This document shows positions 8,768 through 16,264 of a stretch of DNA of 30,152 nt, one piece after another. The notes below the pieces were generated by a model. That model did no database searches. It was not told where the DNA came from and saw only the letters and a list, made by a program, of their open reading frames with translations. Origin of the DNA: Peptoniphilaceae bacterium AM52-5BH. GTDB lineage: Bacteria > Bacillota > Clostridia > Tissierellales > Peptoniphilaceae. The number at the start of each line of letters is the position of its first letter. The first letter of the stretch is position 1. Location of the stretch: assembly GCA_027669155.1 (NCBI GenBank), contig JAQEDR010000009.1:54404-84555 (forward strand), written 5' to 3'. A program made the position numbers and the translations under genes.

Positions 8768-9628
8768 TTAGGTGACATTGTAAAATTTAATTTCAAATCT
8801 TGCTCCAGCATCAATATTTGAAACAGAAATCTCTCCATTGTTTTTTTCGACAATTGTCTTCGCCATAGCAAGACCAATTCCAAAACCATTTGAGTCGGGA
8901 GTTTTATAAAAGCGTTTAAAGATTTTTTTCATATTCTCTTTTTCTATTCCTCCGCCATTGTCTTCAATGATTAAGCTTGTATAGAGGGGATTTTTATATG
9001 ATGAAAGCACAATTTTGTCACAAGTCGGTCTATTATTAGCATTTTTCATAATATTAATCAGAGCTTCTGCCAGCCAATAAAAATCTCCAATGATGCTATT
9101 TTCTTTTAAATCCGTTCTCTTTTCTACCTTTATAGATTTCTTTAAATTCAAACTATCTAAGGAATAATCTACTAATTCATCCAAACGAATTTGTTCTTCT
9201 TTCATTAAATCTTTGTTTGCATCAAGGCTAGATAGTTTGAGCAAAATATCTGATAGAGAGTTTAATCTTAAGAGTTGTCTTTTTAATATCTCTATATCTT
9301 CATTAGCTGGAAAATCCATCTCCAAATTTTCTATGGAAAAAAGCATAGATGTGATGGGAGTTTTGATTTGATGGGCGATATCTTCTAGATATTCGATTTG
9401 CTTTTCGCTGTTTTTAGTGGTCGTCTCTTTGGCTTCTACTATTTCTATAAAAAGTTTGTAAATCTTATCTTCTAAAATCGAAAAATCGTCTTGCTTCATA
9501 GGGATTTTGTAATTCTGATTTTTCATATTTTCTATCAGACCTATAAGCTCATTTATTCTATTTTTCTTTCTTTTTTCTAAAAAATAATAAAGAAGTCCCA
9601 GACTTATTATCCAAAATACATATAGCAT
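8768..9628 (-). CDS. sensor histidine kinase with no extracytoplasmic sensor domain
   Basis: About 286 residues from the ATG at 9628, which lies one base after the regulator's TGA and has AGGA nine bases before it. The TTG at 9649 is less likely. One membrane helix lies at about 2-18 and a charged linker to about 75. The phospho-acceptor motif HQIKTP has H86. The ATPase domain has the N-box NIMKNANN, a G1 box EDNGGGIE and a G2 box GFGIGLAMAK. The near-absence of a sensor outside the membrane fits intramembrane-sensing kinases that read the state of a partner ABC transporter, here encoded just downstream. The partnership is inferred from gene order. Confidence 0.88.
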   Translation of the reverse strand: MLYVFWIISLGLLYYFLEKRKKNRINELIGLIENMKNQNYKIPMKQDDFSILEDKIYKLFIEIVEAKETTTKNSEKQIEYLEDIAHQIKTPITSMLFSIENLEMDFPANEDIEILKRQLLRLNSLSDILLKLSSLDANKDLMKEEQIRLDELVDYSLDSLNLKKSIKVEKRTDLKENSIIGDFYWLAEALINIMKNANNRPTCDKIVLSSYKNPLYTSLIIEDNGGGIEKENMKKIFKRFYKTPDSNGFGIGLAMAKTIVEKNNGEISVSNIDAGARFEIKFYNVT

Positions 9629-9629
9629 C

Positions 9630-10280
9630 TCAATCCATCCTATAACCAATTCCCCTAACAGTAGTTATAATTTCCCTATCAAGCTTTTCTCTGATTCTCT
9701 TAATAGTTGAAGTGAGAGTATTGTCATTTACAAACCTATCCCTATCTTCCCAAAACATTTCAAGCAGCTGACTTCTGGTATAAACTCTGTGAGGATTTTT
9801 AATAAATAATAATAAAATTTCGTATTCAAGTGGAGTTAATTCTATAAGTTTAGATTTAAAATAAACTTTTGACTCGTTTAAATCTATTTTGATATCCTTA
9901 TAAGTAATTATTTTGTCCTGACTTAGAGCTATTGTTCTTAAGACTGCATCAATTCTTGCCCTTAATATGGCAAGGGAAAATGGCTTGGTTATATAATCAT
10001 CGGCTCCCTGGTCAAGAGCCGAAATTATAAATTCTTCATCGTTTTTTACTGTTGTTACAATTACCCTTATGTCCTTATCTTTTAATCTTTCTATCAAATG
10101 TTGACCGTCTTTATCTGGTAGATTTATGTCCAGTAGTGCCAAATCCATATCTACATTCATCTTGTAACATGCTTCATAAAAAGACGACGCAAGCTCTACC
10201 TCATAACCATTCTTAACTAAATACTTTTTAATTTGCAAGGCAATTTCTTTGTTATCTTCTATGATCAAAATCTTTCCCAT
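9630..10280 (-). CDS. OmpR/PhoB-family response regulator
   Basis: 216 residues from the ATG at 10280, which has AAAGGA about seven bases upstream. An upstream in-frame extension lacks such a site. The receiver domain has acidic residues E8/D9, phospho-acceptor D51 in LLDINLPD, T76/T77 and K99. The C-terminal winged helix shows LTPLEYEILLLF, RSQLLEMFW and TTVRGIGYRMD. It is the first gene of the regulator-kinase-ATPase-permease unit and presumably activates transcription of the transporter genes. A leader of about 125 bases separates it from the acetyltransferase gene. Confidence 0.92.
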   Translation of the reverse strand: MGKILIIEDNKEIALQIKKYLVKNGYEVELASSFYEACYKMNVDMDLALLDINLPDKDGQHLIERLKDKDIRVIVTTVKNDEEFIISALDQGADDYITKPFSLAILRARIDAVLRTIALSQDKIITYKDIKIDLNESKVYFKSKLIELTPLEYEILLLFIKNPHRVYTRSQLLEMFWEDRDRFVNDNTLTSTIKRIREKLDREIITTVRGIGYRMD

Positions 10281-10357
10281 CAAAAATCCTTTCATAATTC
10301 TGATTATAATAACAATATACTCTATTTTAATTATATCTATGCAAAAATCCTCAACAC

Positions 10358-10381
10358 AAAACACCTACTAGTGCAGGTGTT
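10358..10381 (-). terminator. terminator after the GNAT gene
   Basis: AACACCT (10360-10366) pairs perfectly with AGGTGTT (10375-10381) across an eight-base loop, 24 bases beyond the acetyltransferase stop. On the minus strand the stem runs into TTTTGTG. The T-run is short, so termination may be partial, with read-through into the response regulator. Confidence 0.5.
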
Positions 10382-10405
10382 CTATATTTTACTTCTTTAT
10401 TTTTT

Positions 10406-10810
10406 TTACAATAATCTCATAAAACCACAGCATCCTAATTCAGAAAACTCTCTAAAGTCTAAAGATTTATAGAAAGATATAGTTTTTGTATCGATATCTG
10501 TCGCTAACTCTATTTGCCTAACCTTTGGATATAAATTTATCATGGCCTTAACAAGGGCCTTGCCAATCCCCTTTCTCTGTTCACTAGGTATGACTAAAAT
10601 ATCTTGAATAAATACTATTGTGAATCCATCACCTACTGCTCGAATTATTCCGATCAGCTTGTTTCCATCAAAGGCTGCTAATACTTTCAATGAATTCTCA
10701 TATCCTCTCATCAAGTTATCCATATTATCAGTATAAACCTTCCAACCAACCGCATCATAAAGATTTTTTATCTCATCAATATTGAAATCCTTATATTCTT
10801 TAATCTGCAT
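10406..10810 (-). CDS. GNAT family N-acetyltransferase
   Basis: 134 residues from the ATG at 10810, with AAAGGAG about five bases upstream. An ATG 24 bases earlier lacks a site. The GNAT fold is shown by GIIRAVGDG (beta-4), IQDILVIPSEQRKGIGKALV with the acetyl-CoA pyrophosphate loop RKGIG, and the late strand FYKSLDFREF. The length is that of a single-domain GNAT. The ending CCGFMR resembles the YhbS-like group of small GNAT enzymes. The substrate cannot be told. It stands alone, followed by a hairpin terminator. Confidence 0.85.
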   Translation of the reverse strand: MQIKEYKDFNIDEIKNLYDAVGWKVYTDNMDNLMRGYENSLKVLAAFDGNKLIGIIRAVGDGFTIVFIQDILVIPSEQRKGIGKALVKAMINLYPKVRQIELATDIDTKTISFYKSLDFREFSELGCCGFMRLL

Positions 10811-10931
10811 TATTGTCTCCTTTAATTGTAACATAGTAAATTATACTTTTAATTACTTGTTCACTTATATTACAATGCTTCAATTTATATTTAGTTTATA
10901 TCGAAAATCATAAGCTTTATTAGATATTTTT

Positions 10932-11055
10932 AATTAGATTTATTACTTCGATTTAGCTTAAATAGATCTATAACACATGAATAAATTGATGCCATTTGAA
11001 TAGCTGTAAATTCATTTACTCTACTTCCAACTGTTGCCCTTATAAATAAAATACG
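10932..11055 (-). pseudogene. possible IS66-type transposase C-terminal scrap
   Basis: A short minus-strand frame reads FIRATVGSRVNEFTAIQMAS, then IYSCVIDLFKLNRSN before a TAA. It has no start. The order R..GxRxN.F......A...A.IYS.....K.N resembles the C-terminal end of IS66 TnpC. The match is short and uncertain. Apart from it the gap 10811-11155 shows nothing. Confidence 0.25.
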
Positions 11056-11155
11056 ATGAAGATATCATTTTTCCGTTTTTAATTTGTATCTCAACTTAGT
11101 TATAAAAACAAAATATTTATACTAACATCCTCCTTAATGCGCCCTACTTTAAAGT

Positions 11156-11602
11156 TTATAAGATCTTTCTCCAATAAAGTTTAAGTAATAAACTCACTAA
11201 TATTAGAAAACTTCCAGTGATTACAAGCGTATAAAAAACTACCATATTAAAATAACTAGCTAAAACAGAAATCACAAAAATTCCGAGTGCTATTTTTCCT
11301 ATTAAATTAGATCCTGCTTTTAGTTTTATAAATTTTTTTCTTTCATCATGTTCATCAATGTACAATCTCCTTAGAATTTTATCGTCTTTTAAAGCTTTCC
11401 TAATTCTAAATACCCAGAAAACACAAATTATTTCTACTCCTAATATTAAGCCATTAACAAAACCTAATGCTGAATCATTGATTCTAGCCTGATCTTTTAA
11501 TAAAAAATTTCCTATTCCCCAAAATATCAGTGCTAAACTAATATAAGATTTATATAATCTTTCTCTCTTTTTCAAAACTTCATGATAATTTTCTAAATTC
11601 AT
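11156..11602 (-). CDS. membrane protein partnered with the XRE regulator (DUF2178-like)
   Basis: 148 residues with four hydrophobic segments in two pairs, near 20-36, 47-65, 102-118 and 121-143. The cytosolic loop between the pairs carries the acidic/basic motif YIDEHDERKKFIKLKAGS. The DER...I..KA pattern is typical of DUF2178-like proteins that sit next to small XRE regulators. Its ATG overlaps the regulator's stop (ATGA), and GAGGAGG lies in the regulator's last codons, so it is co-translated. Molecular function is unknown. Confidence 0.7.
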   Translation of the reverse strand: MNLENYHEVLKKRERLYKSYISLALIFWGIGNFLLKDQARINDSALGFVNGLILGVEIICVFWVFRIRKALKDDKILRRLYIDEHDERKKFIKLKAGSNLIGKIALGIFVISVLASYFNMVVFYTLVITGSFLILVSLLLKLYWRKIL

Positions 11603-11799
11603 GATTCCTCCTCTAGGGCAAAAACATCTTCAATCTTTAAGTTAAAATATTTAGCTATCTTGTAGGCTAATGGCAAAGATGCTATGTATTTTTCGGTTTC
11701 TATAGATGTAATAGTTTGCCTTGTAACTCCAACAATATCAGCAAGTTCAGCTTGGGATAATTTCTTTTCTTTTCTTAATTCGGCTATCCTTGTCTTCAA
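11599..11799 (-). CDS. small XRE-family transcriptional regulator
   Basis: A 66-residue protein that is almost only a helix-turn-helix: LRKEKKLSQAELADIVGVTR, QTITSIETEKY, then LAYKIAKYFNLKIEDVF. It matches the compact YgzD/Cro-like repressors that accompany small membrane proteins in Bacillota. The start codon is TTG with AAGGTGG four bases upstream. A near-consensus promoter lies 45-73 bases upstream. Autoregulation is likely for the type but no operator is proven here. Confidence 0.88.
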   Translation of the reverse strand: MKTRIAELRKEKKLSQAELADIVGVTRQTITSIETEKYIASLPLAYKIAKYFNLKIEDVFALEEES

Positions 11800-11843
11800 T
11801 TAACCACCTTCTTTAAATAACACATAAATTACTTTTCACTATA

Positions 11844-11872
11844 AGTATAGTTCATTTTGCATTTATTGTCAA
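11844..11872 (-). promoter_or_regulatory. sigma-70/SigA promoter of the XRE operon
   Basis: On the minus strand TTGACA (11867-11872) and TATACT (11844-11849) are separated by exactly 17 bases. This is a consensus -35 with a one-mismatch -10. The expected start site lies about 35-40 bases before the TTG start of the regulator. Two TGCAAA repeats lie in and just upstream of the promoter and could be operator half-sites. Confidence 0.75.
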
Positions 11873-12059
11873 GTTAGCTTTGCATAAACTGTCGATTATA
11901 ATAAGATAATCTCAGTGTATTATTTTAAGGATAGTTTAATTTAAGCTTTGTCGTAAAATACATTTAGTATTATTTATAATATTTCTTGGATAGTAATATT
12001 AGCTAGAAACTTTTAAATGAAATAAAAATCCATTTCTGATACACTAATATTACATAAAA

Positions 12060-12985
12060 AAATTAAGGAGTCTCAAAATAGCTTACTATCATCTTATCAT
12101 AAAATAGTAATTTGGATAAAGCAATACTATAAATCTGGATATATAGCTACAAGTATAGCGAAACAACTATCAAGATCGGGACAAACCATATACAATGTAA
12201 TAAATTGACTTTAACTATACAAGTCTACCATAAAAACTACAAGAAAAATAAGTCTAAATGTGGAGATAAAAAATGACGAAGAGTGTAATTATGTTCTTGA
12301 TAAAGTAAATAAAGGTCGGACTCCTTATGTAATAGTAGGGATTGGTTAAATAAAACTATATATACGTTCTAGAAAACTCTAAAGAAAATTTAATGATGGA
12401 ACTTTATAAGTAAAGATTCTACCAACCAAGGGCAAAAGAATTGTAGTTTAGAAAAATAGGAAAACAATCCTTTAAATTAATTATCCATGATAGAAAGAAA
12501 TACTATCCAAACTTTAGATCACTTCGAAGGAGGTACAATTGTAGATAAAGATGACATAATATGTGTAATAACGCCAGTTAAAAGAATGATAAGGAAATGG
12601 TAACCATATAACCTGAAAGTAGCACATCGAAAAGTATCGAATAAAGATTACACAAATGATTAGCAGAAATGCCAATAAAATTAGTGAATTAAATAACATT
12701 CGACTGTTTCAAAGAATTTTCAAATTAGAAAAATATATGCAGTAAACGTGATATATTAATATTCTTGACATATTTCTGATATATAAGTCAAAGAGTATTG
12801 AACTAAAATCAATTGACCTATTAAAAAGATTAGCAAAATAAACTGACTTTAGGCTAATGAGGAAAAAGAATATTGTATATGTAGCTAGCTATAGAATCAA
12901 TATTCCAGGGAAATCCTTAAACTATGAAATAAACTTAGAAGAATTTATTATTTTAGTACATTCTGTCTAGGTTGATTTATCGATC
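12060..12985 (+). pseudogene. IS30-family transposase remnant with many stops
   Basis: Pieces of an IS30 transposase appear in order on the plus strand across frames. First comes the helix-turn-helix block YKSGYIATSIAKQLSRSGQT-IYNVIN. Then KQSFKLIIHDRKKYYPNF leads into a frameshifted version of the catalytic 'G.leGDTIvG' block. Next are PIKLVN and ITFDCFKEFSN (the 'iTfDnGkEf' block), and last the C-terminal IPGKSLNYEINLEEF (for 'iPRKsLnykTPlevF'). Stops and frameshifts occur throughout, so it is long dead. The span of about 0.93 kb fits a full-length ancestor. The region 11880-12059 holds no gene I can see. Confidence 0.7.
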
Positions 12986-13085
12986 GAAAAGATTTATATA
13001 TGATGTAGTATTATTTTTCAAACTAGCTAGGTATAATAATTAAAAGAAAATATTTTTTTGATTTTGAAGGAGAGTGAGTTTTCAT

Positions 13086-13433
13086 ATGAATTTAGCAGAT
13101 CCCAATGATATTATCGTTAAAATAGTCTTATTAATTCCTATTATTTTAACCTTGTTTACTTCATATCTGATAGATAAAACTAATGGAAATATTATAGCTG
13201 GATTTAATACTATGGAAGATGAAAAGAAGGAACAATTAATAAGAAAAGGATATCTATCTAAAGTCAAAAAAATGACTTACGTTATGGTTTTACCTTTAGT
13301 AATTGCCTTTTTGTCTAGTTTTTTTGTTAAGAATATTAGGCTCTTTAATGACATTCTTATTGGTACATGGGGGTTGTTTGGCTTAATTACGATTTTAGGA
13401 ATTGTAGGTGTAAATTATTCTGTAAGAAAATAA
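13086..13433 (+). CDS. small membrane protein, DUF3784-like
   Basis: 115 residues from the ATG at 13086. A GTG twelve bases earlier is in frame but only one base from the AAGGAG site, so the ATG is preferred although its spacing of 13 is long. Three hydrophobic segments (about 10-25, 67-83 and 92-110) frame a loop IIAGFNTMEDEKKEQLIRKG. The 'iaGyNTms.eEk..y' loop after the first helix is the hallmark of DUF3784-type proteins. Function unknown. It is the only intact gene in this decayed stretch and directly follows the IS30 remnant. A hairpin follows its stop. Confidence 0.6.
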   Translation: MNLADPNDIIVKIVLLIPIILTLFTSYLIDKTNGNIIAGFNTMEDEKKEQLIRKGYLSKVKKMTYVMVLPLVIAFLSSFFVKNIRLFNDILIGTWGLFGLITILGIVGVNYSVRK

Positions 13434-13439
13434 AAAATT

Positions 13440-13457
13440 CCTACCCCTAGGAGTAGG
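13440..13457 (-). terminator. hairpin terminator between convergent units
   Basis: CCTAC and GTAGG flank a nearly self-complementary core. On the minus strand the stem is followed by AATTTTTTATTTT, giving an intrinsic terminator for transcripts from the right. On the plus strand it starts seven bases beyond the DUF3784-like stop and may also serve that gene. Confidence 0.5.
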
Positions 13458-13469
13458 TTAGGACAAAGA

Positions 13470-13504
13470 AATACCAGAGCTAGTATAGTTCTAACTCTGG
13501 TATT
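13470..13504. repeat. 10-bp perfect inverted repeat joined to an IS-end-like sequence
   Basis: AATACCAGAG (13470-13479) and CTCTGGTATT (13495-13504) are perfect reverse complements, and the 15-base spacer can add three more pairs. The right arm and the next 23 bases resemble 24213-24246, and both resemble the IS3-type end at 91-110. It is probably a relic of an element end. Confidence 0.5.
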
Positions 13505-13544
13505 ATGTACAACTTTGTGGGGCCACCTTAAGCAACTCTTGTAG

Positions 13545-13745
13545 AAAATATAAAATTGTATTTTTCTTTGCGTCTCCTCATATCAGTTGCAGAACTACTC
13601 TTACGTCCATGTAGTTTTTTCGGGTCTTTTTGACGTATCCTTCTTCATCTTTATCAAAGACAAAATGCTTATAAACTCAATAAAATGCAGAATTTCTAAA
13701 TCTACATCTTTTTTATCAACGCTATAGCTTCCATGTGTGATACAT
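13545..13745 (-). pseudogene. frameshifted relative of the 4995-5225 gene fragment
   Basis: Read on the minus strand with frame changes, this stretch gives HGSYSVDKKDVDLEILHF, a phenylalanine-rich piece, FDKDEEGYVKK and VRVVLQ. These line up in order with GDYVLDTKDISLAILQF, FVFEKDEED and YRVVLGWYEE of the fragment at 4995-5225. It has in-frame stops and no start. The two copies point to a family that was present at least twice in this neighbourhood and has decayed. The family is unidentified. Confidence 0.5.
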
Positions 13746-13871
13746 AGGCTTTTTTCTGAATCTTGTTTACTTCATATTTTGTTGATATTTCATAATTTTG
13801 TTGTCAATTCTATCTACTTCACCATTAATTTTAATTAAGCTATTTTGAATACCTCATATCAATATTTCTTA

Positions 13872-14803
13872 TTATTCTTTCAAATGAAGCTCTCCCCAAC
13901 ACAAATAAAATAAATCATTTTCTTGAAGCGATAAATAAATTTTAAAAATTGTATTTAACATTTTTTTATTTTCTATAACTTCAAACTCATAACTGCTGTT
14001 TTTTAGTTCAATGTCTTATCTTATTTTATCCATAACATAGTATAAAGCTAAATTGACATCACAGGAATTATTGTTCTTTTTTAAATATACTATAGTCAAC
14101 TCTTTTACTTTATCAGAATAGTTCTTAATGAAAAATTTTTCAAAATTTTATAAGATTTATCAAATCTCCACGATATAATCTCATTCGTACCTATTGAAAA
14201 TCTAGATAAGTTAAGACTTGTAATGAAAATGTCATAGTCTGTATTCCAATCAGTAAGAATTTGTCTTCTATATTTAATTACTTCTAAAAGTTCTTCTTTA
14301 TCATCTTTTTTGATAGAGCAATTTATTTTATTTATAATTTCGAATTCTCTTAAAAGATACTCTATATAATCATATTCTAAATAAAATGAACAACTTTCAT
14401 AATAATCAAGCCAATTTTTCGGATAAATAACAGGATAAAACATACCATTTTCTATTCTCGCTATTTGGTTATCTACTGATTTTAGAATTTGAGACAATAT
14501 TGCTGCAGATTTTTTTGCTAATATATATCTATCTCTACCTTCTTTATTAATTGTGTAAAAAACTGCAAAAAAAGATATAAACGTTGCGCCCATAATTCCC
14601 AAAAAAGTTATTTGATTATCCGTAAAATTTTCAGCAAAAATAATCAGAATAACTAGTCCTACTACAATTGACACAAATATACTCATTACACCTCGAAATG
14701 ATAATGGTTTATTATTTCTTATAATGTTAAAATTGTGACTTGATATGACTGATTCTAACATTTCAATATCATCGATTTTAAATTTGTTTTTTTTATTAAA
14801 CAT
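13872..14803 (-). pseudogene. two-TM protein of unknown function, probably frameshifted
   Basis: The intact frame 14105-14803 encodes 232 residues: a polar N-terminus, two membrane helices (about 40-57 and 65-84), and a cytosolic helical domain with aromatic-rich patches (NWLDYYESCSFYLEYDYIEY). The frame ends at 14105 in low-complexity A/T runs. In the next frame the sequence continues sensibly as EKFFIKNYSDKVKELTIVYL, NNNSCDVNLALYYVMDKIR, a TAA, then ELKNSSYEFEVIENKK and LSLQENDLFYLCWGELHLKE to 13872. I infer a one-base frameshift near 14130-14160 and one nonsense codon in a gene of about 310 residues. No family is recognised. The domain plan and the nearby AbiEii relic would suit a phage-defence protein, but this is a guess. 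Confidence 0.45.
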
Positions 14804-14907
14804 TTAACTCTCCATTTTTATTTAAAATAACAAAAAAATCATATTAAATAGCAGGCTGTAAAATCATTTTACATAGGACAATCGGATATTTAAAATATTT
14901 ATGTAAT

Positions 14908-14926
14908 TTCCAGACATTGTCTGGAA
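14908..14926. promoter_or_regulatory. 19-bp perfect palindrome upstream of the two-TM gene
   Basis: TTCCAGACA, one T, then TGTCTGGAA: a perfect 9-1-9 palindrome, 105 bases upstream of the start at 14803 and 35 bases beyond the AbiEii remnant's stop. With a one-base centre it suits a dimeric repressor operator. Refolded as a seven-pair stem it could be a terminator for the AbiEii remnant, though no T-run follows. Confidence 0.4.
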
Positions 14927-14960
14927 TATTATATCTCATTAATCCTATTTAATAAAATTG

Positions 14961-15233
14961 TTACCAATCAACAAACTTATTAAATGTCAGATTTTTAATA
15001 TACTTATTTTCACTGAGATGTACTTCCCACAAGGATCTTAGATATATATTATCCTTTATACCCTCGATAATTTCATCATATTCTTTCATTATCCCATAAC
15101 TTGATCTTTGCTTTTAGGTTCTTTCTATTGCTTCTTTCAAAATTTCATACTCTATCTGGTCTTTTTTTAGTTTGTAGAGGGTGTATAGGTCGTATAGGTC
15201 TCTCATTCGCGTTGTTGTCATATTTCTTCTATG
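14961..15233 (-). pseudogene. AbiEii-type nucleotidyltransferase toxin, C-terminal remnant
   Basis: The minus-strand frame reads MTTTRMRDLYDLYTLYKLKK, then EILKEAIERT, a TAA, and KQRSSYGIMKEYDEIIEGIK with NIYLRSLWEVHLSENKYIK and LTFNKFVDW to the stop at 14961. The 'tTRmRDlYDiyll' motif, the following 'ai.rT...RgS' and the 'W..y......F.d' end are the C-terminal signature of AbiEii/AbiGii toxins. These belong to type IV toxin-antitoxin and abortive-infection systems. The N-terminal nucleotidyltransferase half is missing and no AbiEi antitoxin gene is visible, so the system is dead here. Confidence 0.65.
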
Positions 15234-15283
15234 GCTTCATATTATATTAGCCAATATCCCATCATTAATTTTCCGAAATCGAA

Positions 15284-15316
15284 AAAGCACCTATTACTTT
15301 GTAAAATAGGTGCCAA
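15284..15316 (-). terminator. rho-independent terminator
   Basis: GCACCTATT (15289-15297) and AATAGGTGC (15307-15315) form a perfect nine-pair stem with a nine-base loop. On the minus strand five T follow directly. It lies just beyond the stop at 15322 of the broken membrane-protein gene and shows that this was once a transcribed unit. Confidence 0.75.
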
Positions 15317-15321
15317 AATTT

Positions 15322-15566
15322 ATTTTTTAACTTTTAAATTCTTAATAACCAATGATCCAATTATAACCGTTAACCAATAAGAAACCTCACCTAGAAATAA
15401 CATTAATAATATTTCTTTTGTATCAACGCTATAGTCTCAACACAATAATAATGACCTCCAATATCTAGCCATGCTTTTTCATTTAAAATAGATTCTTCTA
15501 CCGTCATAATATTCATGACTACATTTTTAAAATCTTATCCAACAATTCTTCTTTTTCCATTTTCAT
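15322..15566 (-). pseudogene. broken small gene: soluble start fused to a one-TM end
   Basis: An ATG at 15566 with AAAGGA upstream starts MKMEKEELLDKILKM, then stops. A shifted frame continues VEESILNEKAWLDIGGHYYC and VETIALI. A further frame reads DYSVDTKEILLMLFLGEVSY and WLTVIIGSLVIKNLKVKK to the TAA at 15322. The last piece is a likely membrane helix with a basic tail. The start signal, the end and a good terminator are all present, so this is a former gene with two or more frame disruptions. The middle shares the SVDTK-type motif with 4995-5225. 15567-15747 shows nothing. Confidence 0.45.
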
Positions 15567-15747
15567 TTTTAATTTCCTTTCTTATTAATATATTTTACCT
15601 ATACCCTCTATATGTCTGAATTATTACTGAATTAAATTTTTATTATTATATAAGAGGTTACAAACTTTCTTTGGTGCTTATTATTAAATATAAACCTTAC
15701 AATGGATTCACCTAATCAAGCCAATCATATCTCTTTCAAATTTTATT

Positions 15748-16254
15748 TTATAATCCAAGTAGAATCACTATCCAAGCTTCTACTATGGATGCGATTGGAA
15801 TTAGTAATAATGGCATCAAGATAAAATGTTCTTTAATAGCCAAATGCTTCATCCGATTTCTAAATTCGTAGTCCTCATGTCCTTCTGTGCCTGGTATGAC
15901 TATCTTATCCTTGTACTTTCCTTGGAACAAAAGTACATCCAATAGAAGGAAATCTCCAAAATTTAATATTATCCACTGAATATAGCTCATCCAGAAAAGA
16001 TCTCTAATTCCTCTTATTCCAGTATGTAAAAGAGAGATCACTCCATATATAAATACGATTCCTGAAATTATATACGTAAGTATTAAATTTATTCTTTTCT
16101 CTTCTTTTGTCATCTTTTCTGGAGCCGAATTTTGTATTTTCTTTGGATATGAATCAAAGAAAAATCTCGGGTTAATTAGTACAAAAGTTGCTACTGCACC
16201 GTTAAAGATTGCAGCCATTGCAATTCCATCTAATATTGCTCTTGTTATATCCAT
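15748..16254 (-). CDS. four-TM membrane protein of unknown function
   Basis: 168 residues with hydrophobic segments near 8-27, 57-78, 88-110 and 145-166. A polar loop after the first segment carries FFFDSYPKKIQNSAPEKMTK, and another before the last carries VIPGTEGHEDYEFRNRMKHL. I do not recognise a named family. The gene starts ten bases after the alpha/beta hydrolase stop, so the two are probably one operon. A role linked to that hydrolase, for example in lipid or detergent-like substrate handling, is possible but unsupported. Confidence 0.7.
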   Translation of the reverse strand: MDITRAILDGIAMAAIFNGAVATFVLINPRFFFDSYPKKIQNSAPEKMTKEEKRINLILTYIISGIVFIYGVISLLHTGIRGIRDLFWMSYIQWIILNFGDFLLLDVLLFQGKYKDKIVIPGTEGHEDYEFRNRMKHLAIKEHFILMPLLLIPIASIVEAWIVILLGL

Positions 16255-16264
16255 AATATTCTCC

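Noticed and set aside
12514..12699. Minus-strand 61-codon open frame
   Set aside because: Antisense to the IS30 remnant, whose catalytic-block pieces are recognisable on the other strand.
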